Positions 11,079-35,455 of a DNA stretch of 64,000 bases are shown here, in pieces (positions within the stretch are counted from its first letter, which is position 1; each line of letters begins with the position of its first letter). This stretch comes from Hormiphora californensis (lineage: Eukaryota; Ctenophora; Tentaculata; Cydippida; Pleurobrachiidae), in NCBI GenBank assembly GCA_020137815.1, contig CM035354.1:186001-250000 (forward strand), written 5' to 3'. Position numbers and translations under genes: made by a program. Below the pieces are notes generated by a model. That model worked only from the letters and a program-made list of their open reading frames with translations. It did not search any database and was not told where the DNA came from.

Positions 11079-13226
11079 GGTATTTGTACTCCTAAGACAT
11101 CAAGTATGAGGAATTTAATTTAATAATTTCAAATGAATAATACCAATCAATAACAAAAACATGTCTGATCAGCAGAATGCACTCATACCCCGTAATAAGC
11201 TGTTCTTTCATTCGAGTTTACCCTATTAATAATATCATCATGTTATTGAAACTGAGCTATTGAAAAGTGTTATAAAAATACTATTTACAACTATGTATTA
11301 AACTGTGCTTTATTTTGCGAACCTTCCACGAAGTCCAACAACTGGAGCACTCATAACCTGATACTAAAAGCGTCAAATTTAAATCACAGGATCATGGAAA
11401 TGCAAAGCTGTTTTAATCAACTCAGTGGTAGACGTTAGATTTTTGAAATGTTCCACTGTTTCGCGATCGTGTCGAGCCTATGTCAGTCATACAAGTCTTA
11501 AGTCATACATTTTGGCACTTGTGCACCATCTCTCACACGGCACAATAAAGCCCCTATTTAGTGTTTGGCTAGTGGAACACACTATACAGTGATGATCGGG
11601 GTCCTAAATCAGTACCAAGCTATTGATTTCCCAATTCGTGGTCCTAGAAGGGTTACACACAAGGAACTAACTTGGACCTTCCCTAACAGCTACCGACCAC
11701 CAAACTAAATCAGAAATCGATGCCGCTGCAATTTGGGTGAATGAAAGCATGGCTCAAGTTTTCGTGTTGCTCTATTTTACATACTACAGTCCCCTGGTGG
11801 CCCGTGACTATAAAGAAGACGTGTGCCTTTGAAGGGGACTGAAACATTTGCCAGGTAAATTTGAATTTTTGATGTTTGAACTTTTTATTTGAGCTAGAAA
11901 ATAAAAAAGCCAGCAGCGCGAGCGCGCATTGTAAACTTATACGCTGCAAATAGTGCGCCGCGCAGTCATTTTGAAAAGTTGGGTCACTCACTCGGAACTG
12001 CAGTTTTTTTATCAGTCTTTTTTTTCGTCGGTGGTCTTTTTCGGTTCCTTTCTTTTTGGTTTAGTGGTCACTATAAGGAACCATAATAAAGTTCAAGAGC
12101 CTCCAAGAGCACCCAAGAGCGCACCCGATCGAAGAGAGACCACACCTGAGAGCGTACCACACCCAAAAGAGACCACATCCAAGAGCGCACCACCTCCAGA
12201 AGACACCACTTCAAGAGCGCACCACATCAAAGAGAGCTCCCCATCCAGAAGATATACTCCATTTTTTTTCAACTGTTCACCCCCCAAAGTCGTGCGCGGA
12301 ATTGTTTTGCGCGTTTATCACATGTTAACGTGTAGCGCGTGCCACAAAAATTCTAAATTTCATTTTTTGGGTGAACAGTTGAAAAAAAATGGACTTTACC
12401 ACGCGCAGGGGACACCACACGCAGAAGATACCAGCGCGGCGTTGTATTTGCGCGTGCGGTCTCTTCTGCGCGTGGTGTCCCCTGCGCGCGGTATCTTCTG
12501 GATGGGGAGCTCTCTTTGATGTGGTGCGCTCTTGGAGTGGTGTCTTTTGGAGGTGGTGCGCTCTTGGATGGGGTGCGCTCTTGAACTTTATTATGGTTCC
12601 TTATTCTCCAACCAGTAGACGGTTAAACCCCCACCGGGACTACGTCCCTGTACCCTGCTTGTGGGGTGTTTCAACCTCTGACCGGGACGATCGCCCTGGA
12701 CGCACAAGGAACCACTGGGTCGGAGTTCTGTCCCTGGGTCGGTATGTGCTGCACACAATGGTGGCTATAAAATTGAATAGAAAGCAGTGGTTTTTGGTCT
12801 AAACTCCGATCTTAGTTCCTACACATATCACTGCTTCAGTAGAAATCTATTACTTACTTGGAACTTGCTGTTTTCCAGCAAAAACTAGTCCAGTAGTATG
12901 CTCATATGTAAATGGTATGGCTCCGATGATTCATCGGTGATGAACAAGGAACTAGACAATGACCGGGGTACAAAGTTTGTCAAACATCCTAAATACACAT
13001 TACACACACAGCTATGAACTTCGTTCAACCGTTTTAGAGAGTAGTAGAAGCCACTTTTACTTTCATGGTAAAAGTGATCCAACGGTCACCATGAGGCGCA
13101 TATCTTCAGGCATGGTCCTCTCGGTTCTGATTTCTCATTTCTAGGAATGCACTACGCCCAACCATTATTACCCCTTGATGATTGATCCCGTATTGAAACA
13201 TTTCAAAACAAGTAACATTCTTTAGA
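11079..13226. other. Divergent intergenic region between stomatin and AP-1 gamma
   Basis: The two flanking genes point away from each other, so both promoters should lie here. I see no clear TATA box. The centre is a 532-bp foldback element (12073-12604), annotated separately. ORFs over the foldback are by-products of its GCGC-rich repeats and are not called. Confidence 0.55.
12073..12604. mobile_element. Foldback element, 532 bp
   Basis: The outer arms start ATAAGGAACCATAATAAAGT and end with the exact inverse. Inside are many near-repeats of AAGAGCGCACCAC on the left and their complements (GGTGCGCTCTTG) on the right. A nested pair surrounds the centre (about 12262-12285 and 12369-12392, core TTTTTTTTCAACTGTTCACC). 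There is no transposase frame. The flanks show no convincing target duplication. Confidence 0.6.
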
Positions 13227-19140
<5,914 letters not shown>

Positions 19141-19663
19141 CTCCGGTGTGTATTATAGAGGGGATGGGTAGGATTAGAGAGAGATATTGAATGATTGATG
19201 GATTTATGACCGCTGCTGGGCAGCAAACACCTCTCGGACGACTTCACACGTTTACACGCACGAACACTCGTTTTCTCATTGAAAATCCGTGGGTTCCCTT
19301 AGTTCTTCTGTTACGTGCTGTGAGTCTCTATATATTACGTTTCAAGTGTTAGTATTATACAGGTGCTACTACTGTTCAATACATAATTATGTATAACCAA
19401 CTGTGTTATGTGAATGTGATTTCGACATGTTTCAATATCCCGAGTCTCACTTGGTTGACGCCGCGCACTCCAAATGCTTGCCGTACCTTGGTTTGCTACC
19501 ATCTCGCCCCGCCCACCAGTGCCAGAATGCTCACAGTGAGCGCCGCGCAGACAACGAAAACAGCCCAGTTGCTGGCCTCACAAACGTCAATAGCACATGA
19601 ATAAATTACACACACAAACAGGCTCCGGGTCCCGGGACTGTAAAAAAGTAGACACACGAACAC
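19141..19663. other. Convergent spacer
   Basis: Between the AP-1 gamma stop and the DnaJ stop. It contains AATAAA at 19600-19605. No supported gene is seen. Confidence 0.5.
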
Positions 19664-21017
19664 TCAATTCATTGTGTCTTTTCTCGATCTCTCAAAATAT
19701 GTGACATAACTTCCGGACATCTCTAAATCTTTTAATTTCGGCCCAAAACGTGAACTGTTCCTCAAAACCTTGTACAAACTAGAAAAGGGCCAAAACACAC
19801 ACAACCGATACACTGGTACGACCGTATAATGATACAGATCGTTCATAAACAGTCTACCTCGTGGTATTTCGTTGAGGGAGATCGTCCTTGAGTATGTCTC
19901 AGGAGGTGACGCTGCATCGACACCCCTCTCTTCCTCCCCCTGTAACTGTTTATATTGATCCTGGAGATGTGCTGTTATAGATCCAGGATCAGGCATGTAC
20001 AACCCAACCTCAAACACATGTAACCTCACCCCCTCAACCTCCAACTCTAACAGTGTTCCGGGTGGAGTACCGGGTGGAACATCCAACACCCTCCTCTCTC
20101 CAGTCAATAGTCTGAACATCCACCGACCCTCCCTGAACCAAGGTTGTGTAGTGGACATCAACCTTAGATTTGACATTGTCGTTAGCATCGTACCAATAGT
20201 TAGTAGCTTTGTGTATGTGTATGGTTATCAACATAGGAGACCCATCTATACCGGGACAATTCAACACTTGTCCATGCATGACACCCGGGGGTACCGATAC
20301 AGGGTGCCACTGAATTGACGTGACACGGCCCTTGCCCTGACAGTTGAAACACACCTCCGTTATCCGCCAACCCCTACCTCCACAGTCCCCACACCTATGA
20401 AACTTTGGGGCCTGTTTCACGATCTCATCAGGTAACATCCAGGCGAGATGACCCTCATTATCAACAGGAACCTCCCCGTTACCGTAACATCTCTCACATT
20501 CCACTCTCTGGTTAGGTGCAGCCCCCTCTGCAGTTCCCCACCCTTGACATTGAACACAGGATTGGTGGGTGTTGATCTCAATATACTTGGCGGCCCCCAA
20601 CACAGCCTCCATCATTGACACACCCATGATGTACTCACGGAGGTTGTCATTCTCGGCTGTGTACCCAAATCTAGAGGAGAACATCTCGTCAAAGTTCACC
20701 CCAAACGCTGATTTGAAGACAGATTCGGGGGATTCAGCGTGATATCCATCAGCCTTGTATACATGCTCCTCCTCCCCCAGATCTGCATCATATTCCTCTC
20801 TTAGTCTCCTGTCACTGAGAACTGTATAGGCGTTAGAAAGATCCTGGAATCGTTGTTTACTGTCCGTATCCGATCCAGCGACATCTGGATGGCACTTTTT
20901 GGCTGCAGCAAAGTAGGCAGCTTTGATTTCCTTAGGGGTAGCAGCTCGGGTCACACCAAGGGTGTCGTAGTGGGTGGAGAGGGATCTGGAGATGTGAATC
21001 AAGCGACGCAGTAACAT
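19664..21017 (-). CDS. DNAJA3: Mitochondrial type-I DnaJ co-chaperone (Tid1-like), single exon, one apparent frameshift
   Basis: Translation from the ATG at 21017 gives an Arg-rich presequence (MLLRRLIHISRSLSTHYDTL) typical of mitochondrial import. A J domain follows, with HPD at residues 43-45 and YTVLSDRRLREEYD. Four CxxCxGxG motifs lie at about 154-230 (CVQCQGWG, CERCYGNG, CGDCGGRG, CFNCQGKG), then the substrate-binding region. At 20102 one surplus T separates VQTID from GERRVLDVPPGTPPGTLLEL. Without it the frame runs to the TGA at 19664 (450 residues). Such proteins stimulate mitochondrial Hsp70 and hold clients. The likely start is this internal ATG, because the upstream frame adds a proline-rich segment with no presequence. 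Absence of introns is unusual for this locus. The longer C-terminus lacks recognisable motifs. Confidence 0.85.
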
Positions 21018-22348
21018 AGGGACCTGGAGAGGGTGATAAGAAATAGGAATCAAGAAAGTTGGTAATTGGGGGGGGGGGGCAGGAGGATCCTTGTACGAAG
21101 GCAGAAAATACAACGTATTTTGTGGTATTTTAACATATGAAAAACGTACCGATCAAGTCTTATCTCTCTTCACTTAATTGATGTTATGTGCTCACTCAAG
21201 TCTCTGAATCTGCAGGTGAAACTAGTCACATTTTATTAACCTCTCTCTCTCTCATCACACGTTGGCATGACTTTGTTTGTCCCTCACACTGAAATACATC
21301 TCTCTTTCTGCCGGTTGTCGTCTCTCTCATTTTTGTATAACAGTTTCTTTCTCATTTGTATTTAAATCTAATTCAACTTTATACTTTACTACAAAAAGCA
21401 ACAGGAAACATCAATTTCTCCCATTCTCCGTGTGTGTAATATTGTATGAACATTGAACAACTCTGATCCTTAATTGCTGACCCCCTAGCTGTACATTAAC
21501 ATTGTAAACATATCTCACTCTGTTTCTCTCTCTCTATCTGTTTCTCTCTTTCTCTCTCTAGTCTCTCTCTCTTTCTCTCTCTAGTCTCTTTCTAGTCTCT
21601 CTCTCTTTCTCTCTCTAGTCTCTCACTCTCTCTCTTTCTCTCTCCACCCGGGGAGAATTTAAACTAAAACGCGATTATAAATCAGAGTTATTACAAATCC
21701 TAACTGTTCCCCAATTTCTCTCACACAGCAGAGAAAAAAAAGACAATTTTCTGGAATATAATATTGACCAAACTGACATCACAAAAAATCTGTCTCGTTT
21801 TGGGGGGAGCGAGTAAAATCAATGACAATGGACGCGTATATAATATAAGATCACAGGGGGGTGGATAACGGGCTTATTTAGTGACTCACACACATACTAA
21901 CATCACAGGGGGGTGGGAGGTGTGATATCACACCGCGCCCACAGGGAGGTGTGATATCACACCGCTCACACTGCACAGTGAGGTGTGATATCACACCGCT
22001 CCCACACACACAGTGAGGTGTGATATCACACCGCTCCCACACACAGTGAGGTGTGATATCACACCGCTCCCACACGCACAGTGAGGTGTGATATCACACC
22101 TCACCCACACATAATATACACTCAACACTCAAGAAGCCCTCTGCAGCTGTAAAACGTTCCTTTTTTGTTTTCCATGAAAAATTGATAAAAAGTGCATCAT
22201 CCAACACAGTATCTCTAGTGTTCTCTCTCTCACTCTCTCTATCTCTCTCTCACTCCCTCGCGTGGATGTTACCCCTCATTACGTATATATATCACAACAT
22301 CATCATCAACATCTTAGTGAAATTTTCCCATTTTTGTGTGTCTGTACA
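21018..22348. other. Intergenic region, CT-rich, with palindromic satellite
   Basis: Contains the DnaJ 5' flank, many short CT-rich tracts (21530-21645) and the satellite at 21919-22100. Translations across the satellite are by-products. No supported gene. Confidence 0.55.
21919..22100. repeat. Satellite of six 16-bp perfect palindromes
   Basis: GGTGTGATATCACACC occurs exactly at 21919, 21948, 21982, 22017, 22050 and 22085, at spacings of 29 to 35 bp. Linkers are variants of GCTCCCACACACACAGTGA. The palindrome is better conserved than the linkers. Confidence 0.9.
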
Positions 22349-29358
<7,010 letters not shown>

Positions 29359-29537
29359 TGCTATGTGGTATCTCTCTCTCTCTCTCTCACTCGTTACTCC
29401 ATAATACCCACTCGCGCCACCGCTACATCGCTAAATGGGGGAAAATTATTACATCAAATCACATTTAAAAAGAGGGTTTTAACTGAAAATACACTCAATT
29501 TAAACATCTGTTAGTAAAATTCATTAAAAACAAATTA

Positions 29538-32516
29538 TTACTCTTCATCACACATTTCCTCCCAGTTCTCTGCTACTTGTTTCGGATCCTGTAACACCAA
29601 ACTCTTCAACTCGGGTACCTCCTCCACAGCGGTACTCCTAGATCCCCCCGACACCGGTTTAGGGACAGGTTTGGAGCTCCCCACAAACGATCTCTTCACC
29701 AACATATACTGAGATAACTTCACCCCCGGGACTAGCGATTGGTAGTCAACCCTAATCTGAACATTCCTCTGGGGATCAGGATCAAAACTCTGGGTGGTGA
29801 TCTTGTAATGTTCCGCCAACTCGTGAACCAACCTCCTTTTGTCCTTGTTCATGGGCTTGAAATCATGGTAGATACAGCTAACCCTATTGAGGGAATCGGA
29901 TGTATCATTCCTCCGCTTATATTTGATGATCACTACCTCGAACTGTTCCTCAATCTCAATCACAAAGGACTTGTTAGAACGTGCCTGTTCCTTGAGGAAT
30001 TCACTGTAGTTTGGTGCCACAATGTTATCAACTGCAACATTAACCAACCCCAAACCCTCCGCCAACTTCCTATTTCTCTCCTCAACAAAACACGCCTCCT
30101 CACAGGGCACAGCTCCAGTTTTCATGTACTCAACAAGGTCAGCATGCAAAATGAACAGATTAGCACTCCGTAACTTTGTCATGAATTTCTTTGTATCTGA
30201 TGGGGCAAATGTAGCACCCTTGAAGCAGAGTATTGTAACCTTCCTCCTCTGACAGGGACATGTAACCGGCATCTTTGCGAAGCAAACAGTTTTGGGGCAC
30301 TCCGTACCCGGATGGCACTTTGCAGCACAGATGTGATCACACAGCTCCCTTTTTATTTTACAAGGTTTCTCACACTTGCCCGTGTCACAGGGGTCCTTGT
30401 GGCAGGGCCGTTCACACACATGCATGTCACAGGGTAGGGGCCGCTTGCAGGGCTCACCACAGGATATATCATTGAGATGACAAGGCACGTTATACCGGAC
30501 TTTGTGGCCTCCCATGCACAACTTGTTAACCAGTTGAACACACGGCGGGCAGGCGGGGTCGTAATGGCAGGTATGATCGAAGGGATGAGGGCATGAGTGT
30601 TCCCGTGTACAAGGTAGATCACACTTTGGAGGGGCAGTACCACATGCTATAGGTGGCTCTAACCGGGTCGCACCGCACGTGCAAAACACCTCACTAAAGT
30701 TGGACTCAAGACACGGCATACAATGTCCCTTGTGACAAAGGTCCTCACACTTGTGCTCTTGACACGAGAGGGTCTTCCCGCACGGGTACATGCACACATG
30801 GTTGTCCTCGAGACAGCACTCTATGGTACACCGATGTCGCCCACATGATTTCTTCTTGTAGCAGATCTTCCCACATCTGACACCCTCCGCAGGGATTTCA
30901 GAGCATGCAATGGATTGTGTGGTTATTTCACATCGACACGATACAACGGACTTGTCTTCACAGGAAGGACAGGGGCCCTCGTGACACAAAGACTGGCACA
31001 CATGGCCCGCCTCAGAGCCACATTCCAGGACTTTGCGGCAGATTTTCTTACACGTCGGAACTGGATCGAGACAGGAAGTCCTTGGGGTGGTCTGAAGTTT
31101 GTCTAATCGTGTCTTCCCACACGGACATGTAGTGGTGGATGTCACATCCGTGGGACATGGCGGACAGGGTCCACTGTGACAGGTGCGGTTACACGTGTGG
31201 TTACCGCACGACAGCAGTTGGTTGCAGGGTGTACCGCAACTCCAATAACCGACATGGGTGGATTTCTCACTTGACTTCTCCGTTCCACACACCAGACTTC
31301 TAACAGCACGGCCACAGTAACATGGTAACTCTCGTTGTACCTCACACGGTGCACATGTCCCGGGAGTGTGACATACCACGGTGCAGGTGTGAACCCCACA
31401 ATTGAGCGTCCTTCCACACACCCGATCACACCGGATAGCATCTTTTCGTTGAGAACACCTCACAGTGGATGACTGTACCCCACATTGACAGTGTGACGTC
31501 ACAAGGATAAGGCACTCGGGGCACTTTCCTGGGTGGCAGAACTGGGGGCAGGGATGTTTACAATTGGCTCTCACTCTGGAACACTTTTCTCCGCAGCTGT
31601 GGGGCAGGTTCAGGGGCGTGTACCTGGGGTTAATAACAGCTTCACAGAAACACACGTACCGCAGGGGAAGGTTAGCGGAGGGAACCTGACACGCCGGACA
31701 GGTCCAGTTGCGGGGAGTGTCCTCCCGGATTGGGACGGAGTCGTCATTCAGTTTAGCAGATGCCCACTGTCTCACACACGCCAGGTGGAAAATATTGTAA
31801 CATCGGAAACAAGAGTAAGTGGCACAAAATGCATTTATGTATTCGTAGCAAACCATGCATTCTGAGGTGTTGGACTCAATGTGACTACGCAATGATTCAG
31901 CTTGATCTTCGTAATCATAAATCCGTGGCACTTCTTTTCTAGGTTGCTTTGGTCGTGGCTTACCCCGACGGTTAGGTCTTCGATGCGAAACCTTTTCACC
32001 TGACCCATTTACTCCATTAGTGATTCCATTTTGATGCTCGGGACGGTGATTTGGCCCAGTTCCATTTTGATGCTCAGGACGGTGATGTAGTCCATTTTCA
32101 TTTTGATGCTCTGGACGGTGATGTGGAGGTCTATTTCCATTTTGATGCTCAGGACGGGGATGTTGCCTATTTCGATTTTGATGCTCGGGACGGCGTTTTG
32201 GCCCATTTTCATTGAAGTGCTCAGGTCGGCGATGTTGCCCATTGCCATTTTGATGCTCGGGACGGCGATGTTGCCCACTTTCACTTAGGTGCTCAGATCG
32301 GTGATGTTGCCCATTGCCATTTTGATGCTCGGGACGGCGATGTTGCCCACTTTCATTTTGATGCTCAGGACGGCGATGTTGCCTACTTTCAGTATTGCTC
32401 ACAGGACGTCGATACGTGTCACGATGGCCTCCACGATGCGGCCCAAGATCACGATATCGTCCTCTCTGGGGTCGGCGGTTTGACGATGAGTCATCTCCTC
32501 CACTGTTCTCTGACAT
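29538..32516 (-). CDS. NFX1: NFX1-type zinc-finger protein with RING-like and R3H domains, single exon
   Basis: An uninterrupted frame of about 990 codons from the ATG at 32516; an in-frame ATG at 32606 would add 30 residues. The order is: basic N-terminus with about ten 12-residue repeats (consensus RRPEHQNGNGQH), a C4HC3 RING/PHD-like finger near residues 220-277 (CMVCYEYINAF, then HLACVRQWA and WTCPACQ), a long array of NFX1-type Cys-rich fingers (CGVHTCTVVCHTPGTC, CGNHTCNRTCHSGPC, CGRHRCTIEC), and a C-terminal R3H domain (NKDKRRLVHELAEHY). NFX1 proteins bind DNA or RNA, repress transcription and may act as ubiquitin ligases. Length and domain order match animal NFX1. The stop is only 180 bp from the CK1 gamma start on the same strand. 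The absence of introns is unlike most neighbours. Confidence 0.93.
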   Translation of the reverse strand: MSENSGGDDSSSNRRPQRGRYRDLGPHRGGHRDTYRRPVSNTESRQHRRPEHQNESGQHRRPEHQNGNGQHHRSEHLSESGQHRRPEHQNGNGQHRRPEHFNENGPKRRPEHQNRNRQHPRPEHQNGNRPPHHRPEHQNENGLHHRPEHQNGTGPNHRPEHQNGITNGVNGSGEKVSHRRPNRRGKPRPKQPRKEVPRIYDYEDQAESLRSHIESNTSECMVCYEYINAFCATYSCFRCYNIFHLACVRQWASAKLNDDSVPIREDTPRNWTCPACQVPSANLPLRYVCFCEAVINPRYTPLNLPHSCGEKCSRVRANCKHPCPQFCHPGKCPECLILVTSHCQCGVQSSTVRCSQRKDAIRCDRVCGRTLNCGVHTCTVVCHTPGTCAPCEVQRELPCYCGRAVRSLVCGTEKSSEKSTHVGYWSCGTPCNQLLSCGNHTCNRTCHSGPCPPCPTDVTSTTTCPCGKTRLDKLQTTPRTSCLDPVPTCKKICRKVLECGSEAGHVCQSLCHEGPCPSCEDKSVVSCRCEITTQSIACSEIPAEGVRCGKICYKKKSCGRHRCTIECCLEDNHVCMYPCGKTLSCQEHKCEDLCHKGHCMPCLESNFSEVFCTCGATRLEPPIACGTAPPKCDLPCTREHSCPHPFDHTCHYDPACPPCVQLVNKLCMGGHKVRYNVPCHLNDISCGEPCKRPLPCDMHVCERPCHKDPCDTGKCEKPCKIKRELCDHICAAKCHPGTECPKTVCFAKMPVTCPCQRRKVTILCFKGATFAPSDTKKFMTKLRSANLFILHADLVEYMKTGAVPCEEACFVEERNRKLAEGLGLVNVAVDNIVAPNYSEFLKEQARSNKSFVIEIEEQFEVVIIKYKRRNDTSDSLNRVSCIYHDFKPMNKDKRRLVHELAEHYKITTQSFDPDPQRNVQIRVDYQSLVPGVKLSQYMLVKRSFVGSSKPVPKPVSGGSRSTAVEEVPELKSLVLQDPKQVAENWEEMCDEE
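32016..32408 (-). repeat. 36-bp coding minisatellite in the NFX1 gene
   Basis: About ten in-frame 36-bp units encode variants of RRPEHQNGNGQH. Units differ at a few codons. Complete multiples of 3 keep the frame. Confidence 0.85.
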
Positions 32517-32835
32517 AAATTGTTTTTTAAGCCTTTCTAGAGAGTTTAAGTTATTAAAACAAGGCTTGGCAGCAGTAAATGATGATAGGTGAGGCCTCAC
32601 ATACACGTAAAGTTGTCTAAAAAACTAGGTATCCGAAACGCAAAAAAGGAAGCGAAAAAAGTGTGGGCCCCAAACGAGAAAATTTGAAATTTTTAAAGAT
32701 TTTAGAAATTGAAAAGCGCAGCGCGCACATTTTGCAGCGCATAATTGAATATTTTCGCGTGTTCTTTTTTCCTGTTTTAGCTTTTTTATTTGATTTTCAA
32801 AAATTTCGCGGTTGTTTTTAATTTTGTCTCCTCCA

Positions 32836-33282
32836 ATCACAAATGATGAGGCACGTCTTGATGTCTCGGCTCGTGGTGTCTGGTCTAACTTATCAAAACT
32901 GTTCATTGATGTTCGCATCTTCAATTCTCGAGCCCCAACCAACAAATCATTGCCAGTCAACAAGGTTTTGAAGAAGCACGAGGACGAGAAGAAGCGTGCT
33001 TATGGAGAGCGTGTACTGCAGGTGGAGAAAAGCTCCTTCACACCAGCTGTTTTCTCTACCTCTGGAATCATGGGCGATGAGGCTGACAAACTTTACAAAC
33101 AAATTGCCCACCTACTCTCAAAAAAGACCAAACAGTCCTACCCCGATTGCATCCGGTATATCAGACAGAGACTATTTTTCTGCCTGTTAAAAACTCTTAT
33201 CATTAGTCTCCGGGGTCATCGTGGCCAGAGCCCGAAGAGTTTTAGTGATCGCAATGACATTAACATTTTATACATGATTTAA
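32836..33282 (+). pseudogene. Retroelement-derived fragment (tail segment of a reverse-transcriptase polyprotein)
   Basis: The frame carries NDEARLDVSARGVWSNLSKL, then FIDVRIFNSRAPTNKS, NKVLKKHEDEKKRAYGERVL, SSFTPAVFSTSG and FCLLKTLIISLRGHRG. I know this pattern from the region after the RT in retroelements common in cnidarian and sponge genomes. No RT catalytic motif (YxDD) is present, so it is a truncated relic. It lies upstream of NFX1 on the opposite strand and is unlikely to be a host gene. Confidence 0.65.
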
Positions 33283-33304
33283 TTTATTAAACCCAATTTA
33301 TGTA

Positions 33305-35045
33305 GGGGAGCCACAGGTAATATGGGAAATTTGGTAAAATGGGAAATCGGTGTTTTGAAAAGATTGGCCATGTTACAGGCTCATAAATAGTTAATAACTC
33401 TTATTAGTGATCTTAGATCAGTTCTGAAACCGTTTATAGCCTTGTTGGGAAGTGTTTAGATGGTACACTAGCACCCTCATCATCTTAAAATACGGAAAGT
33501 AAAAATTCAGGCCACTTTTTTCATTTGGTACACATGGCTCTGTTTCTTTGAGAAATTATCGATCGGCTTAGTTTATGAGCAAGATATTTATTAGCGATAC
33601 CTGAAGAGATCAGAGCATCAGAATGAACGTGTCTAATTATAATTAGCTAATTATAGAAACTCATGATTTTGGTATAATGGGATACTTTTATTTTACTGAA
33701 ATGGGATACCCCATTTTACCAAATTTTCACTATCCCATTTTTCCAAAACATGTTTTTGAAAAATGGGATACTGAAATTTTGGCAATTTAAACGGCCATTT
33801 TATGGTAGGCGGTAAATGTTAACCAGATCTGAGAGAAAACGTACGTGCAAAACCACGTTTTTGTCCATAACTCAGTCATTTCTTGACCAATTTGCAAAAT
33901 CTTGGGCGCGTTGGAAAGAGGACATTGAGCTCTTTCAAATGAGCCCAATAAAACTAAAATCGGCGCAAAATGCGCGGCGTCATGGCGCAAAATGCGCGTT
34001 TTCGCCACCACGCCGCGCAATTTGCGCCAATTTTCATTTTCTTGAGCTCATTTGAGAGATCTTAATGTCCTCTTTCCAATGAGTCAAAGATTTTGCAAAT
34101 TGGTCAAGAAATGGCTAAGTTATGGGCAAAAACGTGCGAAATTCTCACAGATCTGGTTAACATTTACCGCCTACCCCATTTTATACGCAAACTTCTCAGT
34201 TACGATTATTACTATAGCCTATTTTCGTTCATAACTCGAAAAAACTTCTATTCTATGGAAAAAATGCACAGAGTGACAACTGCAGAATACGACTACACAT
34301 GTGGATATAATTATTCAATTCTCATTAATCTAATCTTCTATTTTAGACACCAAAAGGTTTCTGGTATCCGTGTAGCTTTCTTAGTTTAGCAGTTACTAAA
34401 TATTATCCACATTTATGTGATAACGATCAAATCTTTGGTCCCCAATTCTTTAGCAAATTTTAGAGAATTTCTAAATTTTGGACCTGTCTGAAATTATATA
34501 CAGGTAGCACCCCGCTAGGAAATGAACATGTTCACACTTTTACCCCTCCTGTTGAACTTAGTAGTGTTAAATGAGGCTTTAGGGACCCGTTGGTGAAGAA
34601 GTTAGGTAGCTTGTTCCTAACTTTTCATGATTTCACGGCTTCCGGCTATTATAGGGCCTTCAGACCATTTACTAATTATAAACAAAACTTAAATACCATT
34701 ACAAACTAGTTTAATCCAAGCAAAGTGCAACTTAAAGTTACCATATTTTGAGGAAAATTAATTTTGATAAAATGGGATACCAATTTTTTGATAAAATGGG
34801 ATATCCCATTTTCGTTAAAAATGGGTATCCCGTTTCACCAAAATAAAATTCCACTGCAAATTTTCAAGGTAATATGGGATAGTGCCAGATCTCCGTTGTG
34901 GAGCATTCGTTGGGGTAATTTTGGTGGTAATGTGTTAGCCTGGTCCAAATAAGACACACCTATGAAGACGGCGTGACTTTATTGTCATCTGAAAAAAAAT
35001 TATGGCCAAAAGTTGTTAGGTATCCCATATTACCTGTGGCTCCCC
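33305..35045. mobile_element. 1.74-kb non-autonomous DNA transposon with TA flanks
   Basis: Left end GGGGAGCCACAGGTAATATG and the inverted right end (35022-35045) are each flanked outside by TA (33303-33304 and 35046-35047), the target site of Tc1/mariner-type elements. The interior repeats AAAATGGGATA-like motifs near both ends. No transposase is seen. A second element is nested inside at 33804-34175. Confidence 0.75.
33804..34175. mobile_element. 372-bp foldback MITE with long inverted arms and 9-bp target duplication
   Basis: Arms of about 180 bp start GGTAGGCGGTAAATGTTAAC and end with the inverse, meeting near 33990 with GCGCAAAATGCGC motifs. The 9-bp direct repeat CCATTTTAT abuts both ends (33795-33803 and 34176-34184). 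Long arms with 9-bp duplications point to a Mutator-like element. It has inserted into the larger TA-flanked element. Confidence 0.75.
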
Positions 35046-35455
35046 TACAGATAAGATTGATTTCTATATCCATTTTACTAATTGAACCGGTACCCCGGCT
35101 TCCGCAAATTTTGTCTCCTTTCCTGCTCTGCTTCCGATACCCCTAACATGTTAAATTTACTTAAAACTTGATAGAGAGAGATCGCACCGCCTACGCTCGA
35201 ATTTAACCGAAGCTTTTTCAATCCTGACGGTCAGGACCTGACCGCTCACTGCGGACACCGATTACCGATCTGCCTCGATTCTGTATTATGCTTTTTAGAA
35301 AATATTTCGATCCGAGACCGAAAACGGGAAACGTTGAAATCTTGGTGTTTAGCCTGTCAGCAGACTGTGAGTCTCTAATTGGCTCGTAAACACAAGTTTC
35401 AGCAAGTTTCATAAAGATTAAATGGTTTTGTAGATGGTCTCTAAGGAGCACTAAA

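Noticed and set aside
11953-12802. Frames of 188 and 137 codons near the AP-1 gamma promoter region
   Set aside because: They are generated by the GCGC-rich foldback element and match its repeat units, not a protein family.
21878-22075. MWERCDITPHCV-like repeat peptide
   Set aside because: It comes from the palindromic satellite, on the strand with no other coding sign.
30275-31865. Plus-strand and out-of-frame minus-strand frames across NFX1
   Set aside because: They are shadows of the long Cys-rich NFX1 frame.
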